64,000 nt of DNA from Mesobacillus jeotgali (GTDB lineage Bacteria > Bacillota > Bacilli > Bacillales > Cytobacillaceae): positions 1 to 64,000 of the forward strand of contig NZ_FVZC01000005.1 in NCBI RefSeq assembly GCF_900166585.1. The letters run 5' to 3'. The position numbers and the translations under genes were made by a program. Shown piece after piece: positions 7,587 to 15,893 of the stretch. The notes beneath the pieces are model-generated. The model was not told the origin of the DNA. It saw only the letters and a program-made list of their open reading frames with translations, and ran no database searches. Position 1 is the stretch's first letter. The number at the start of each line of letters is the position of its first letter.

Positions 7587-7727
7587 ATGGAGGATCAATG
7601 CTTTTATTGCGCAAACTCTTTAGGAGAAACCAGTCATCATGGCATTTTTACCATTGCTGATGAACAGGTAGACAAACCACTCTGTCCAGAGTGCTACCAG
7701 GATTGGCTCGAAGGTATAAAAGAATAA
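7587..7727 (+). CDS. 46-residue Cys4 zinc-ribbon-like small protein
   Basis: A short ORF starting at an ATG five bases after AAAAAGGAGG encodes 46 residues with two CxxC pairs: CFYC at residues 5-8 and CPEC at 33-36, with HH between them (17-18). This is the pattern of a small zinc-binding knuckle. The C-terminus is acidic and aromatic (YQDWLEGIKE). It lies alone between the endonuclease terminator and the convergent ligase gene. I do not recognise a named family. The strong ribosome binding site and motif spacing argue that it is real. Confidence 0.65.
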   Translation: MEDQCFYCANSLGETSHHGIFTIADEQVDKPLCPECYQDWLEGIKE

Positions 7728-7746
7728 CGGGAGAAGGCCATAGCAA

Positions 7747-7790
7747 GATTTATTCAAGTAAACACTCATAGGGAGGAACTTGAATAAATC
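7747..7790. repeat. Perfect 13-bp inverted repeat at the 3' end of the ligase gene
   Basis: GATTTATTCAAGT at 7747-7759 is the exact reverse complement of ACTTGAATAAATC at 7778-7790, with an 18-bp loop. It spans the ligase stop codon. There is no T run on either side, so it is not a standard terminator, though it may stabilise 3' ends or stop convergent transcripts. Confidence 0.7.
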
Positions 7791-8685
7791 CTTCAATGCT
7801 CGGCTGCCTCATCGCTCCTGACTCGGTCCATTCCGCAAATTTAATTTTCACTGTCTTTTTGGGCCATACCCAGATGGCATTGGCATGGTGCCTCGGTTTC
7901 TCGGTAAAGGGATGTTCCTGTACCTGGATTTCTGTCAGCTCTTTTGTAAGCTCCCTCCAGTCACCCTGTGTCATTTTGCCAATTCCGGTATGGCCGACAT
8001 AATAAAAATTTCCCTCAGCATCATATAAACCAAGCAGGATTGAGTTTATGGTCCGATCTCTCAAAGTAAAACCGCCAATGACAGCAATCGTATCACGATA
8101 ATTTTTAACCTTAAGCCAGTCGGCCCGTTTCTTCCCTATTGTATATGGGGAATCTAACCTTTTTAAAATGATGCCTTCCATTCCTTTTTCCTTTATCGCA
8201 TGAAATAAGCCTTGCGTCTCTGTGACTGTAGGAACAACCTGGATATGTGCATTCGGCTTAATGATTTGCTGAAGTATCTCATTCCTGTATTGATAAGGCT
8301 TTTGATTAATCCACTCCCCGTCCAGATAGATAACATCAAAAATCATATAGACAATCGGTATAGATTCTGCAGCCATTTCAATCCGCTCTAAAATTCTCAG
8401 ACCATCCCGCTTCATTACTTGCTGGAACGAAGGCAGACCGTTTTCATCTAAGGCTATTACTTCTCCATCTAAAATTACGGACTGACTGGTACAGTAGTCA
8501 TTTATCTTTCTGATTTCCGGGTAATGCATCGTTCTCTCATTTTTTTTGCGGTTAAAAAGCTTAACACCGAGATGATCAGCATACGTAAGAATTCTGACTC
8601 CATCCCATTTGACCTGCGCCACCCACTCCTCGCCATCCGGAATCGTTTCAGTGCTGACCGGTTCCATTGCAAAAATAGGTTCCAA
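7750..8685 (-). CDS. ligD: LigD-type ATP-dependent DNA ligase domain protein
   Basis: A 311-residue stand-alone ligase of the LigD type. Visible nucleotidyltransferase motifs: KWDGVR (adenylated Lys, motif I), ILDGEV, MIFDVIYLDGEW (motif III), EGIILKR (motif IV) and DWLKVKN (motif V), followed by an OB-fold region. The frame is open to 8757, but that extension is hydrophobic and unlike ligases; the TTG at 8683-8685 is chosen because GGGGTGA lies five bases upstream and the protein then begins EPIFAMEPV like LigD relatives. In the non-homologous end-joining pathway LigD seals breaks held by Ku. The polymerase domain normally fused to it is the divergent neighbouring gene, and no ku gene is in the window. 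Confidence 0.87.
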   Translation of the reverse strand: MEPIFAMEPVSTETIPDGEEWVAQVKWDGVRILTYADHLGVKLFNRKKNERTMHYPEIRKINDYCTSQSVILDGEVIALDENGLPSFQQVMKRDGLRILERIEMAAESIPIVYMIFDVIYLDGEWINQKPYQYRNEILQQIIKPNAHIQVVPTVTETQGLFHAIKEKGMEGIILKRLDSPYTIGKKRADWLKVKNYRDTIAVIGGFTLRDRTINSILLGLYDAEGNFYYVGHTGIGKMTQGDWRELTKELTEIQVQEHPFTEKPRHHANAIWVWPKKTVKIKFAEWTESGAMRQPSIEGFIQVPPYECLLE

Positions 8686-8772
8686 GTTGATCACCCCAAT
8701 GAGATAAATAATAGCTAGTATGAGCAAAATAGACGGAAATAATATGTCAGTATCCACCTGGAGGTGAATTTG

Positions 8773-9672
8773 GTGAATGAGCTATTAGTGGATGGCAAAA
8801 GTATTGAAATAGTGAACCCTGATAAAATCCTGTGGGAAGATGAGGGGGTTACAAAAAAGGACTATATAACCTATTTGCTCGAAGTTTCGCCGTATTTGAT
8901 TCAACATACGATGGAAAGGCTGTTAATGATCTGGATGTATCCGCATGGCATCAATAGCATGAAAATCGAAAAAAGGTCGGTCCCTGAACAGGCGCCCATA
9001 TGGGTTAGCAGCAAATTTTATAAAAATAAAAAGAGGATATTGCTCAATGACAGGGCTACCCTTATTTGGGCTGCAAACTATGGCGCCCTTGAATTTCACG
9101 TGCCATTTGACCGTTATGATAAACCCGGCTATCCTCTCGAAATCGCATTTGACCTTGATCCGCCGGATACGGACAGCTTTCACTTAGTATTGGACGTATC
9201 CATCAGACTGAAGCAGCTGCTTGATTCATTAGGTCTTTTATCGGTGCCCAGGACGTCAGGCTCTTCTGGCATGCAAATTTTCGTACCCATCCAGCCGATT
9301 TATACTTTCGAAGAAACAAGGAAGATCAATACTTTTATTGCTCATTATTTTGCTGAGCAATTCCCTAAGCAAATTACCCTTGAACGAACCGTTTCAAAAA
9401 GGGGAAATAAGCTTTATTTTGATTATTTGCAGCTTTGGAAAGGCCGGACGATGCCTGCAGTGTATTCTGCCAGAGCAAAACCAGGAGCAACAGTCGCCAC
9501 TCCCCTCACCTGGGACGAGGTAGAAATTGGGATTACGCCAGCCAACTTTACCATATTGAATATGACAAAAAGAATCCAGGAGAAAGGAGACTTGTTCAAA
9601 GTCATCACTTCAGCAAAACAAAATCAGTCTCTGGAAGAGATACTAAGGTTTATTAAGAAGAAGGAAATTTAA
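8773..9672 (+). CDS. LigD-type primase/polymerase domain protein (PolDom)
   Basis: A 299-residue archaeo-eukaryotic primase-fold polymerase of the LigD family. Motifs: FDLDPPD (catalytic Asp pair), PRTSGSSGMQIFVPI (equivalent of the TSGSKGLHV motif) and DYLQLWKGRTMPAVYSARAK followed by ATPLTWDEV. The GTG at 8773 is preferred, six bases after GGAGGTG; the GTG at 8764 overlaps that site. In Bacillus LigD this domain adds nucleotides, preferably ribonucleotides, during end joining and is usually fused to the ligase. Here it is separate and divergent, 87 bp from the ligase start. A role in spore or stationary-phase double-strand break repair is inferred from the family. Confidence 0.87.
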   Translation: MNELLVDGKSIEIVNPDKILWEDEGVTKKDYITYLLEVSPYLIQHTMERLLMIWMYPHGINSMKIEKRSVPEQAPIWVSSKFYKNKKRILLNDRATLIWAANYGALEFHVPFDRYDKPGYPLEIAFDLDPPDTDSFHLVLDVSIRLKQLLDSLGLLSVPRTSGSSGMQIFVPIQPIYTFEETRKINTFIAHYFAEQFPKQITLERTVSKRGNKLYFDYLQLWKGRTMPAVYSARAKPGATVATPLTWDEVEIGITPANFTILNMTKRIQEKGDLFKVITSAKQNQSLEEILRFIKKKEI

Positions 9673-9730
9673 ACTCTTATACCCTGCCCTTTTGCTCCCT
9701 AATTGCTTAAAAGCAAGCACTCAGGATTAC

Positions 9731-9759
9731 TTAAGCTGATTTTGGTACCGTTTTATACT
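9731..9759 (+). promoter_or_regulatory. Candidate sigma-A promoter of the acidic-protein gene
   Basis: TTAAGC (9731-9736), a 17-bp spacer and TATACT (9754-9759) lie about 100 bp upstream of the gene starting at 9862. The -35 box is weak, so this is a tentative call. Confidence 0.4.
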
Positions 9760-9861
9760 ATATAGTGAACATCAGCATCAGCAATTTCCTGATACTGGCT
9801 ATGAGGATTTTTTTTTGGCTGGGCAAACTATTCCTGATTACTGATGAGAGGAATGGTTTCT

Positions 9862-10566
9862 ATGTCAATGGAATGGTTTGACCGAGTAGTCGGAGAGTTG
9901 CAGGATCATCTTGAATCCATCTGTGAAAAATATGACCAGGAAGGCCAGATGGCTGTTGAGAGAGGTTCGAAACACCCAAGAATCGAGTTCTTTGTGGATT
10001 ACGAGGATGGCGAGAGAGATTACTTCTATACCTTGTATTTCGATCCTCACAACGAGGAATTTTATACAGAGACAATAGATGACGAACTTGAGCAGCCGGC
10101 AAGAGTCATTCTTTCTGATATTGATGATATCGTCGATGCCGTACACGAAGGGTTTCATGATTACATAAACGATGACGACGAAGATATCGAAGTCGTTTAT
10201 GAAGCGGATGATGATAACACCATATATGTAGACACCAGCGATGATGATATGGATGATATGGATGACGAAGAACTTTACATGACGGAAATCATCGACGAAG
10301 ATGACATCCTTGAAGAAATTGATGTGGAATGGGAAACTCCTGAGGTAACTGCATTCTTTATGGAAAATGATGTAGAAGTGACCTATCAGTTTGGATTGGT
10401 CCAGGAAACAGGAGACGGTGTCCTTCGCCGCATCAACCGTATTTGGACTGAAGATGACGATCTGATTAAAGACGAAACAAACTTCATCTTTACTAAAGAA
10501 GAAGCTCCTACAATTATTGCGATGATCGCAAGCCATATGGATTCCATGCAAGGTTACGAAGATTAG
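9862..10566 (+). CDS. Highly acidic cytoplasmic protein of unknown function
   Basis: The start at 9862 (MSMEWFDRVVGEL) lies nine bases after GAGAGGA; two earlier in-frame ATGs overlap that site. The product is 234 residues, with an ordered N-terminal region (EFFVDYEDGERDYFYTLYF), a central run dominated by Asp and Glu (about residues 100-160, e.g. DDDMDDMDDEELYM), and a C-terminal half with a second beta-rich segment (VEVTYQFGLVQETGDGVLRRINR). The two ordered halves look like related domains separated by the acidic linker. No signal peptide or membrane segment. I do not recognise the family; function unassigned. Confidence 0.75.
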   Translation: MSMEWFDRVVGELQDHLESICEKYDQEGQMAVERGSKHPRIEFFVDYEDGERDYFYTLYFDPHNEEFYTETIDDELEQPARVILSDIDDIVDAVHEGFHDYINDDDEDIEVVYEADDDNTIYVDTSDDDMDDMDDEELYMTEIIDEDDILEEIDVEWETPEVTAFFMENDVEVTYQFGLVQETGDGVLRRINRIWTEDDDLIKDETNFIFTKEEAPTIIAMIASHMDSMQGYED

Positions 10567-10570
10567 GTGT

Positions 10571-10604
10571 TAGGCGGGGGCATAGTCGTAATGCCTCCGT
10601 TTAT
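10571..10604 (+). terminator. Weak terminator-like hairpin after the acidic-protein gene
   Basis: GGGGGCAT and ATGCCTCC pair around a seven-base loop and are followed by GTTTATTT rather than a clean T run. Likely a weak terminator. Confidence 0.5.
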
Positions 10605-10714
10605 TTGTATGAAATCTGATACCTGATATATTTTATTGGGGAAGTTCATTGGCGAAATGGAAATTCTGAACGTTTTTTTCAAGTTCATTATAAAACACCT
10701 CATTCCCACCATAT

Positions 10715-10747
10715 AAAAAAGACCCCCAACCAAGGTTGAGAGTCTTT
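10715..10747 (-). terminator. Terminator of rplM-rpsI
   Basis: On the minus strand a long stem of about 13 pairs (including G-U pairs) runs from AAGACTCTCAACC to GGTTGGGGGTCTT, followed by a T run. It ends the two-gene ribosomal operon. Confidence 0.85.
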
Positions 10748-10760
10748 CCGAAGCGTAAAA

Positions 10761-11153
10761 TTAACGCTTTGAGAACTGAGGTGCACGACGAGCGCCTTTA
10801 AGACCGTATTTCTTACGTTCTTTCATACGAGCGTCACGAGTAAGAAGTCCTGCACGCTTAAGTGTTGGACGGAATTCTGGGTCAGCTTGAAGTAACGCAC
10901 GAGCGATACCGTGGCGGATTGCGCCAGCCTGGCCAGTGTATCCACCGCCATTTACGTTAACGTGGATATCGTAGCTTCCTACAGTTTCAGTAGCAACAAG
11001 CGGCTGCTTAACTACTTCACGTAGAGCTGCGAATGGGATATAATCTTCAATTTCACGATCGTTGATTGTAATTTTTCCAGTGCCTGGTACTAAACGAACT
11101 CGCGCAACGGAGCTCTTACGACGACCGGTACCGATATATTGAACCTGTGCCAA
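10761..11153 (-). CDS. rpsI: 30S ribosomal protein S9
   Basis: A 130-residue protein with the S9 signature [21 protein letters not shown] and the C-terminal basic tail ending QFSKR, which reaches the P site and contacts initiator tRNA on the ribosome. It follows rplM by 20 bases on the same transcript, the usual Bacillus pair, and ends at a strong terminator. The start [15 protein letters not shown] lies after AAGGAGGTAATTAACTTGGC. Confidence 0.98.
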   Translation of the reverse strand: MAQVQYIGTGRRKSSVARVRLVPGTGKITINDREIEDYIPFAALREVVKQPLVATETVGSYDIHVNVNGGGYTGQAGAIRHGIARALLQADPEFRPTLKRAGLLTRDARMKERKKYGLKGARRAPQFSKR

Positions 11154-11173
11154 GTTAATTACCTCCTTAATAA

Positions 11174-11611
11174 TTATCCGCGAAGTTCGTAAACTTCAGG
11201 TTGTTGTGCTTGATGTGGATGCTCATTGCCAGCATATACATGAAGCTTTTTAAACATTTGGCGTCCAAGAGAGTTCTTTGGAAGCATACCTTTGATTGCA
11301 AGTTCAAGCATCTTTTCAGCGTAGTTAGTACGCATTTCAAGAGCTGTTCTTTGCTTCAATCCACCTGGGTGCATTGTGTGGCGGTAGTAGATTTTGTCAG
11401 TAAGTTTCTTACCAGTAAGTTCGATCTTTGAAGCGTTGATGATGATTACGTGATCACCAGTGTCAACATGTGGTGTGAAAGTTGGTTTATGTTTACCACG
11501 CAGAATAGCTGCAACTTCAGTAGAAAGGCGACCTAGAGTCTTGCCTGCAGCATCAACTACGTACCATTTACGCTCGATATTGTTGGCATTAGCCATAAAC
11601 GTTGTACGCAT
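11174..11611 (-). CDS. rplM: 50S ribosomal protein L13
   Basis: A 145-residue early-assembly 23S rRNA-binding protein. The N-terminus [21 protein letters not shown] matches the Bacillus form, and AGGAGGG lies just before the ATG. The usual LGRLSTEVA and HPGGLKQRT segments are visible. It is first in the rplM-rpsI operon and is preceded by an untranslated leader of about 100 bases carrying the L13-type regulatory element. Confidence 0.98.
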   Translation of the reverse strand: MRTTFMANANNIERKWYVVDAAGKTLGRLSTEVAAILRGKHKPTFTPHVDTGDHVIIINASKIELTGKKLTDKIYYRHTMHPGGLKQRTALEMRTNYAEKMLELAIKGMLPKNSLGRQMFKKLHVYAGNEHPHQAQQPEVYELRG

Positions 11612-11714
11612 GAGTTTCCCTCCTAAATAGTCAAAAAAAAATCAAGTTCATTTGGTATATTTTCAAACACGATAAAGCTCTTCCGGGGCTGATCGTGGGT
11701 TTAAAATACATACA
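11612..11714 (-). promoter_or_regulatory. L13-type ribosomal protein leader
   Basis: The transcribed leader of rplM contains CCACGATC ... TATCGTG as a closing stem around a Gly/Pro-codon-like GC-rich core (CAGCCCCGGAAGAGC), followed by nine T shortly before the ribosome binding site. Position and shape fit the Firmicute L13 leader, thought to mediate feedback by L13. The family assignment comes from context and partial structure only. Confidence 0.6.
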
Positions 11715-11720
11715 TATGAT

Positions 11721-11749
11721 ATCTTAACCTGTGGTTGAGAGATTGTCAA
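11721..11749 (-). promoter_or_regulatory. Sigma-A promoter of rplM-rpsI
   Basis: On the minus strand TTGACA (11744-11749), a 17-bp spacer and TAAGAT (11721-11726). It is placed so that transcription starts near 11714, just ahead of the L13-type leader. Confidence 0.75.
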
Positions 11750-11783
11750 CACCAGGATTAGTTGTCATATCATTTTTTTAAAA

Positions 11784-12548
11784 TTAATTTTCGAATTGAG
11801 GATCTTTATTTTCATAAAAGACTTTCCAAAGGTAAAGTCCGTGTCCAGGAGCGGTCTTGCCGGCCCGCGTACGATCCAGGTTCTCGAGCAGCTCTTGCAT
11901 GCTGCCGGCATCCCTTCTGCCTGTGCCGACTTCCAGCAAGGTCCCGACGAGTATCCTTACCATATTGTACAGGAAGCCATCTCCTGTGAACCGAAATACA
12001 AGCAGGCCATTCTCTTCGTAAATATCGATTTCCCGCAATGTTCTCACCCGGTCTTCCACCTCAGTTTTAGCCGAGCAAAAACTAGTGAAATCATGAGTAC
12101 CCAGCAGCAGTCTGCCCGCTTTCCTCATTGCCCCATAATCTAGTTCATATGGAAATTGGTAGGCATAATTCCGCTGAAATGGATCCCGATGCTTTGCCAG
12201 CAGCAAGAAATAACGATACTCCTTGCCAATTGCATCGAATCGGGCATGGAAATCCGGCTGTGCTAACTCCACTGAGCTGACGGCAATATCATCAGGAAGC
12301 AGGGAATTGAGCGCAATTTGCCATCTGGATGGCTCAATTTCGAGTTTTGTATCAAAATGGATCACCTGCCCGCGGGCATGTACTCCTGCATCAGTACGGC
12401 CCGATGCAATCACCCTGATGCATGTTCCCTTATTCAGCTTCTCCAGGGCCTTTTCCAGCTCTCCCTGGACAGTCCTTTTGCCCGGCTGCACCTGATAGCC
12501 GGAAAAGCCGGTACCGTCATATGAAATTGTACATTTAATTCGCGGCAT
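11784..12548 (-). CDS. truA: tRNA pseudouridine(38-40) synthase TruA
   Basis: A 254-residue enzyme with the catalytic motif ASGRTDAGVHARGQV, whose Asp attacks uridines 38-40 in the tRNA anticodon arm. Also visible are the FHARFDAIGKEYRYF and FTGDGFLYNMVRILVGTLLEVG segments of the TruA fold. It starts with MPRIKCTISYDGTGFSG and is the last gene of the ecfA1-ecfA2-ecfT-truA cluster, five bases after ecfT. Confidence 0.97.
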   Translation of the reverse strand: MPRIKCTISYDGTGFSGYQVQPGKRTVQGELEKALEKLNKGTCIRVIASGRTDAGVHARGQVIHFDTKLEIEPSRWQIALNSLLPDDIAVSSVELAQPDFHARFDAIGKEYRYFLLLAKHRDPFQRNYAYQFPYELDYGAMRKAGRLLLGTHDFTSFCSAKTEVEDRVRTLREIDIYEENGLLVFRFTGDGFLYNMVRILVGTLLEVGTGRRDAGSMQELLENLDRTRAGKTAPGHGLYLWKVFYENKDPQFEN

Positions 12549-12553
12549 AATGA

Positions 12554-13351
12554 CTACCCTCTTAAAACGATTAATAGAACCGTGACGGCTGCCAGAAAAA
12601 GAATCATAGAGGTATCAACCATACCCCATGTCAGCTGGCGATATTTCGTGCGGCCTTCGCCTCCCTGATAGCCTCGTGCCTCCATTGCGACTGCAAGCTC
12701 CTCTGCGCGTTTAAACGAGCTGATGAAGAGCGGGATCAACAAAGGTACGATCGCCTTGATCCTTTCCTTGATGGGACCGCTGTTATACTCTACCCCTCGT
12801 GCTGTTTGGGCCTTCATGATTTTATCGGTTTCCTGCATGAGCGTTGGGATGAATCTGAGGGAAATAGACATCATCAAGGCAAGCTCGTGTACAGGGAACC
12901 TGAATTTCTTCAAGGGATTCAGCAATGTCTCAAGTCCATCGGTAATCTCGATAGGCGTGGTCGTCAGTGTCAAAAGTGACGTCATGAGGATCAGCAGCAG
13001 GAAACGCAATGAAATAAATATCCCTTGCCTCAGACCTTCCTCGTAGATTTTCAGCCAGCCTAAATCGAGAATAATTTCCCCTTCTTTTGTCATGAAAATG
13101 TGAATTAAAAACGTAAAAAGGACTAGCAGGAAAACTGGTTTAAGCCCGCCATACAAGAATCTGAGAGGAATCCTGGAGAGTCCTACCATAATAAGCGTGT
13201 AAGCGGCTAAAATACCATAGGTCAGCACATTGTTCGCGATAAATACGACGATGACGAACAGGAAGACTATGATCAGCTTCGAGCGCGGATCCATCCGGTG
13301 AAGGACTGAATCTCCCGGTACATAACGGCCAAAAATCATCTTCTCCATCAT
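12554..13351 (-). CDS. ecfT: Energy-coupling factor transporter transmembrane protein EcfT
   Basis: A 265-residue membrane protein with about five or six transmembrane segments and the two cytoplasmic coupling motifs TARGVEY and EARGYQGG that dock on the EcfA ATPases. EcfT joins the ATPase pair to exchangeable substrate-binding S subunits for vitamins and metal ions. It overlaps the ecfA2 stop by four bases, so the module is translationally coupled. No S subunit is present in the window, as expected for a group II shared module. Confidence 0.95.
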   Translation of the reverse strand: MMEKMIFGRYVPGDSVLHRMDPRSKLIIVFLFVIVVFIANNVLTYGILAAYTLIMVGLSRIPLRFLYGGLKPVFLLVLFTFLIHIFMTKEGEIILDLGWLKIYEEGLRQGIFISLRFLLLILMTSLLTLTTTPIEITDGLETLLNPLKKFRFPVHELALMMSISLRFIPTLMQETDKIMKAQTARGVEYNSGPIKERIKAIVPLLIPLFISSFKRAEELAVAMEARGYQGGEGRTKYRQLTWGMVDTSMILFLAAVTVLLIVLRG

Positions 13352-14217
13352 TTTGGACCGCCCCCTTTCAGGAACGCCGCGACAATTTCGGCGAGCTCCT
13401 CTTCAGAGAGGCTGATCTTGCTGAATTTGGTCTGGAAGGCTTCTTCTATTTTCAGCTGCAAGCCGACTACTTCCGGCACATCAAGCCCAAGCTCCAGCAA
13501 TGCTTTTGGATCGGAAAATATCTGATCGGGTGTCCCTTTTGTAAAAACCTTGCCCTGGTGCATGACAACAATTTCGTCCGCATATCTGGCTGCGTCCTCC
13601 ATACTATGGGTGACAAGAACAGTGGATAGGTTTCTTTTTTTATGAAGAGTATAAAATAAGTCCATAATTTCTTTCCGCCCACGCGGGTCCAAACCCGCAG
13701 TCGGCTCGTCAAGTACGATGACCTCTGGCTCCATTGCAAGCACACCGGCAATTGCCACGCGCCTCATCTGGCCGCCGGAAAGGTCGAACGGCGACTTTTC
13801 AAGAATGTCCTCAGGCATGCCTACGAGTTTGAGAGCCGCCCTTGCACGTTCCTTTGCTTCCTGTTCTGAAACACCGAAATTCATTGGGCCAAACATGATA
13901 TCCTTTTCAACCGTCTCTTCAAATAATTGATGCTCCGGAAATTGGAAAACGATGCCCACCTTTTCACGGACACCCTTCAAGTTCTTTTCTTTCCGTCCCG
14001 CCTTGATTTCTCTGCTGCCGATCAGGACTGAGCCTTTTGTGGGTTTCAACAGTGCATTCAAGTGCTGAAGGACAGTAGACTTTCCCGAACCAGTATGGCC
14101 AATGACAGCAAGGTAGGTTCCTGAAGGGATATTAATTGAAACATCAGAAATCGCAAGACGTTCGAACGGGGAATCGGCCTGGTAACGATATTCTACATTT
14201 TTGAGTAAGATGTCCAT
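13348..14217 (-). CDS. ecfA2: Energy-coupling factor transporter ATPase EcfA2
   Basis: A 289-residue ABC ATPase: Walker [11 protein letters not shown]-loop FPEHQLF, signature [13 protein letters not shown], Walker [13 protein letters not shown] and the switch His in VLVTHSMED. It pairs with EcfA1 to power the ECF vitamin transporter. Its start lies 25 bases inside the 3' end of ecfA1, and its stop overlaps ecfT. Confidence 0.96.
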   Translation of the reverse strand: MDILLKNVEYRYQADSPFERLAISDVSINIPSGTYLAVIGHTGSGKSTVLQHLNALLKPTKGSVLIGSREIKAGRKEKNLKGVREKVGIVFQFPEHQLFEETVEKDIMFGPMNFGVSEQEAKERARAALKLVGMPEDILEKSPFDLSGGQMRRVAIAGVLAMEPEVIVLDEPTAGLDPRGRKEIMDLFYTLHKKRNLSTVLVTHSMEDAARYADEIVVMHQGKVFTKGTPDQIFSDPKALLELGLDVPEVVGLQLKIEEAFQTKFSKISLSEEELAEIVAAFLKGGGPK

Positions 14218-15032
14218 AATTCCGTCACCAGCTCTTCTTCTGTCAAATATGTTTTGGTAAGTCCAATTCCTTTTTGACGGATGATCTTGCTCATTTTTAC
14301 CGGGAAAGGAATATCCAGACCCAGCTTAACCAGCTCCTCATCCATCTCAAAAATCTCTTCGGGAGTTCCTTCACGGTATAGCTCTCCCTTATTCATGACA
14401 ATGATTCTGTCGGCTTTCGCAGCCTCCTCGAGGTCATGAGTAATCGATATTACCGTAATCTTCTCGCGTTCTTTCAATTCTCGTACTGTTTCTATTACTT
14501 CAGCGCGTCCGCGTGGGTCAAGCATGGATGTCGCTTCATCCAAAATGATGATGGATGGTTGTAAAGCCAGCACACCCGCAATGGCGACACGCTGTTTCTG
14601 TCCGCCTGATAGATGGTGCGGCTCTTGATTCAGAAAGGTTCCCATTTTGACTTTATCAAGTGAAGTCTGTACACGCTCTACCATCGTTTCCCGAGGCACT
14701 CCGTGATTTTCCAGACCAAAAGCCACATCATCCCTTACAGTCGTTCCCACGAACTGGTTATCAGGATTTTGAAAAACCATTCCTACATTTTTTCTGATTT
14801 CCCACACTGTATCTTCAGACAATTGAGTTCCGCATACATTAATTATACCTTCCTGTGGAAACTGAAGCCCATTCAATAATTTTGCCAGCGTCGATTTGCC
14901 CGAACCATTATGACCGACAATCGCCAGCCATTCTCCTTCTATAATATCAAAGCTGATATTTTTCAAAGCAGGCGTCTGCTGTCCTTCATAGCTGAAAGTA
15001 ACGCCTTCTATACTTACAAGTGGTTTGCTCAT
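14193..15032 (-). CDS. ecfA1: Energy-coupling factor transporter ATPase EcfA1
   Basis: A 279-residue ABC ATPase with Walker [11 protein letters not shown]-loop [10 protein letters not shown], signature [13 protein letters not shown], Walker [13 protein letters not shown] and switch His [10 protein letters not shown]. Glu-Ala in the Walker B loop (DEATSMLDP) marks EcfA1 against EcfA2. First gene of the ECF-truA unit. The stretch upstream is the unusual 423-bp region after rplQ. Confidence 0.96.
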   Translation of the reverse strand: MSKPLVSIEGVTFSYEGQQTPALKNISFDIIEGEWLAIVGHNGSGKSTLAKLLNGLQFPQEGIINVCGTQLSEDTVWEIRKNVGMVFQNPDNQFVGTTVRDDVAFGLENHGVPRETMVERVQTSLDKVKMGTFLNQEPHHLSGGQKQRVAIAGVLALQPSIIILDEATSMLDPRGRAEVIETVRELKEREKITVISITHDLEEAAKADRIIVMNKGELYREGTPEEIFEMDEELVKLGLDIPFPVKMSKIIRQKGIGLTKTYLTEEELVTELWTSYSKM

Positions 15033-15455
15033 CTCCGCCCTCCTCTCGACTCTTCTTTACTGTCTCTTCTCTCTTTAATTAGTAATCATTATAAAAAGCT
15101 TTGAATATAAAAAAAGCCTGCACCTCTCCCCGCGCGGAAGCGATCCGCAGAGTGCAGGTCCTTAAAGGACTGGGGAGAAGTGCATGAGCTAGACGAGACA
15201 GGCAGAACAGCTCCAGTACGCAATTGATCCAAGATCAATCCGCCGCCGATCCAAAGTGCTTGAAGTTCCCTGGAATAACCGGCCGATGTGGCCAGTGAAC
15301 TCTTCTTTCCCAGTGGCCTGCGCATCATAACGCTCGTTTTTGGCTTGTGCTGCTTTTTTTAAGTTTTCACCAGGGAGATCCCTGTATAGTAAAAAAAGGG
15401 GATGAAACAAGTTTGTATAAACTGTCCATCGCCCTTGTTTGAGTGTTTAATGGTA
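15033..15455 (-). other. Structured, unassigned region between rplQ and ecfA1
   Basis: 423 bp with no recognised gene. Two short frames are open but I do not recognise either product. On the minus strand the segment ends in nested inverted repeats (TGCACTTCTCCCC with GGGGAGAGGTGCA; CCTGCAC with GTGCAGG), then CTTTTTTT. Further upstream are GGCCACATCGGCC and the palindrome CAGGGATCTCCCTG, with another T7 tract after CATCCCC. It may be a structured transcript, an insertion remnant, or the 3' region of the rplQ mRNA. No known RNA family is recognised. Confidence 0.5.
15108..15148 (-). terminator. Terminator between rplQ and ecfA1
   Basis: CCTGCAC and GTGCAGG close a GC-rich hairpin (inner GCGGA/TCCGC) followed by CTTTTTTT on the minus strand. 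The same GTGCA arm can also pair with an upstream TGCACTTCTCCCC, so two alternative folds exist. Confidence 0.75.
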
Positions 15456-15842
<387 letters not shown>

Positions 15843-15893
15843 TCATAAGCTTCAAGTTTAGGTCTGACAGCAAAATGGCTAGTTAATCAATAA

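Noticed and set aside
8686..8757. Hydrophobic N-terminal extension of the ligase as a membrane anchor
   Set aside because: It lies upstream of the GGGGTGA ribosome binding site and TTG start, and would overlap the promoter of the divergent polymerase gene. LigD ligases lack such an anchor.
15089..15410. Two overlapping small ORFs between rplQ and ecfA1
   Set aside because: Overlapping different frames of a GC-rich structured stretch, neither with a good ribosome binding site; one runs through the terminator. Kept as an unassigned region instead.
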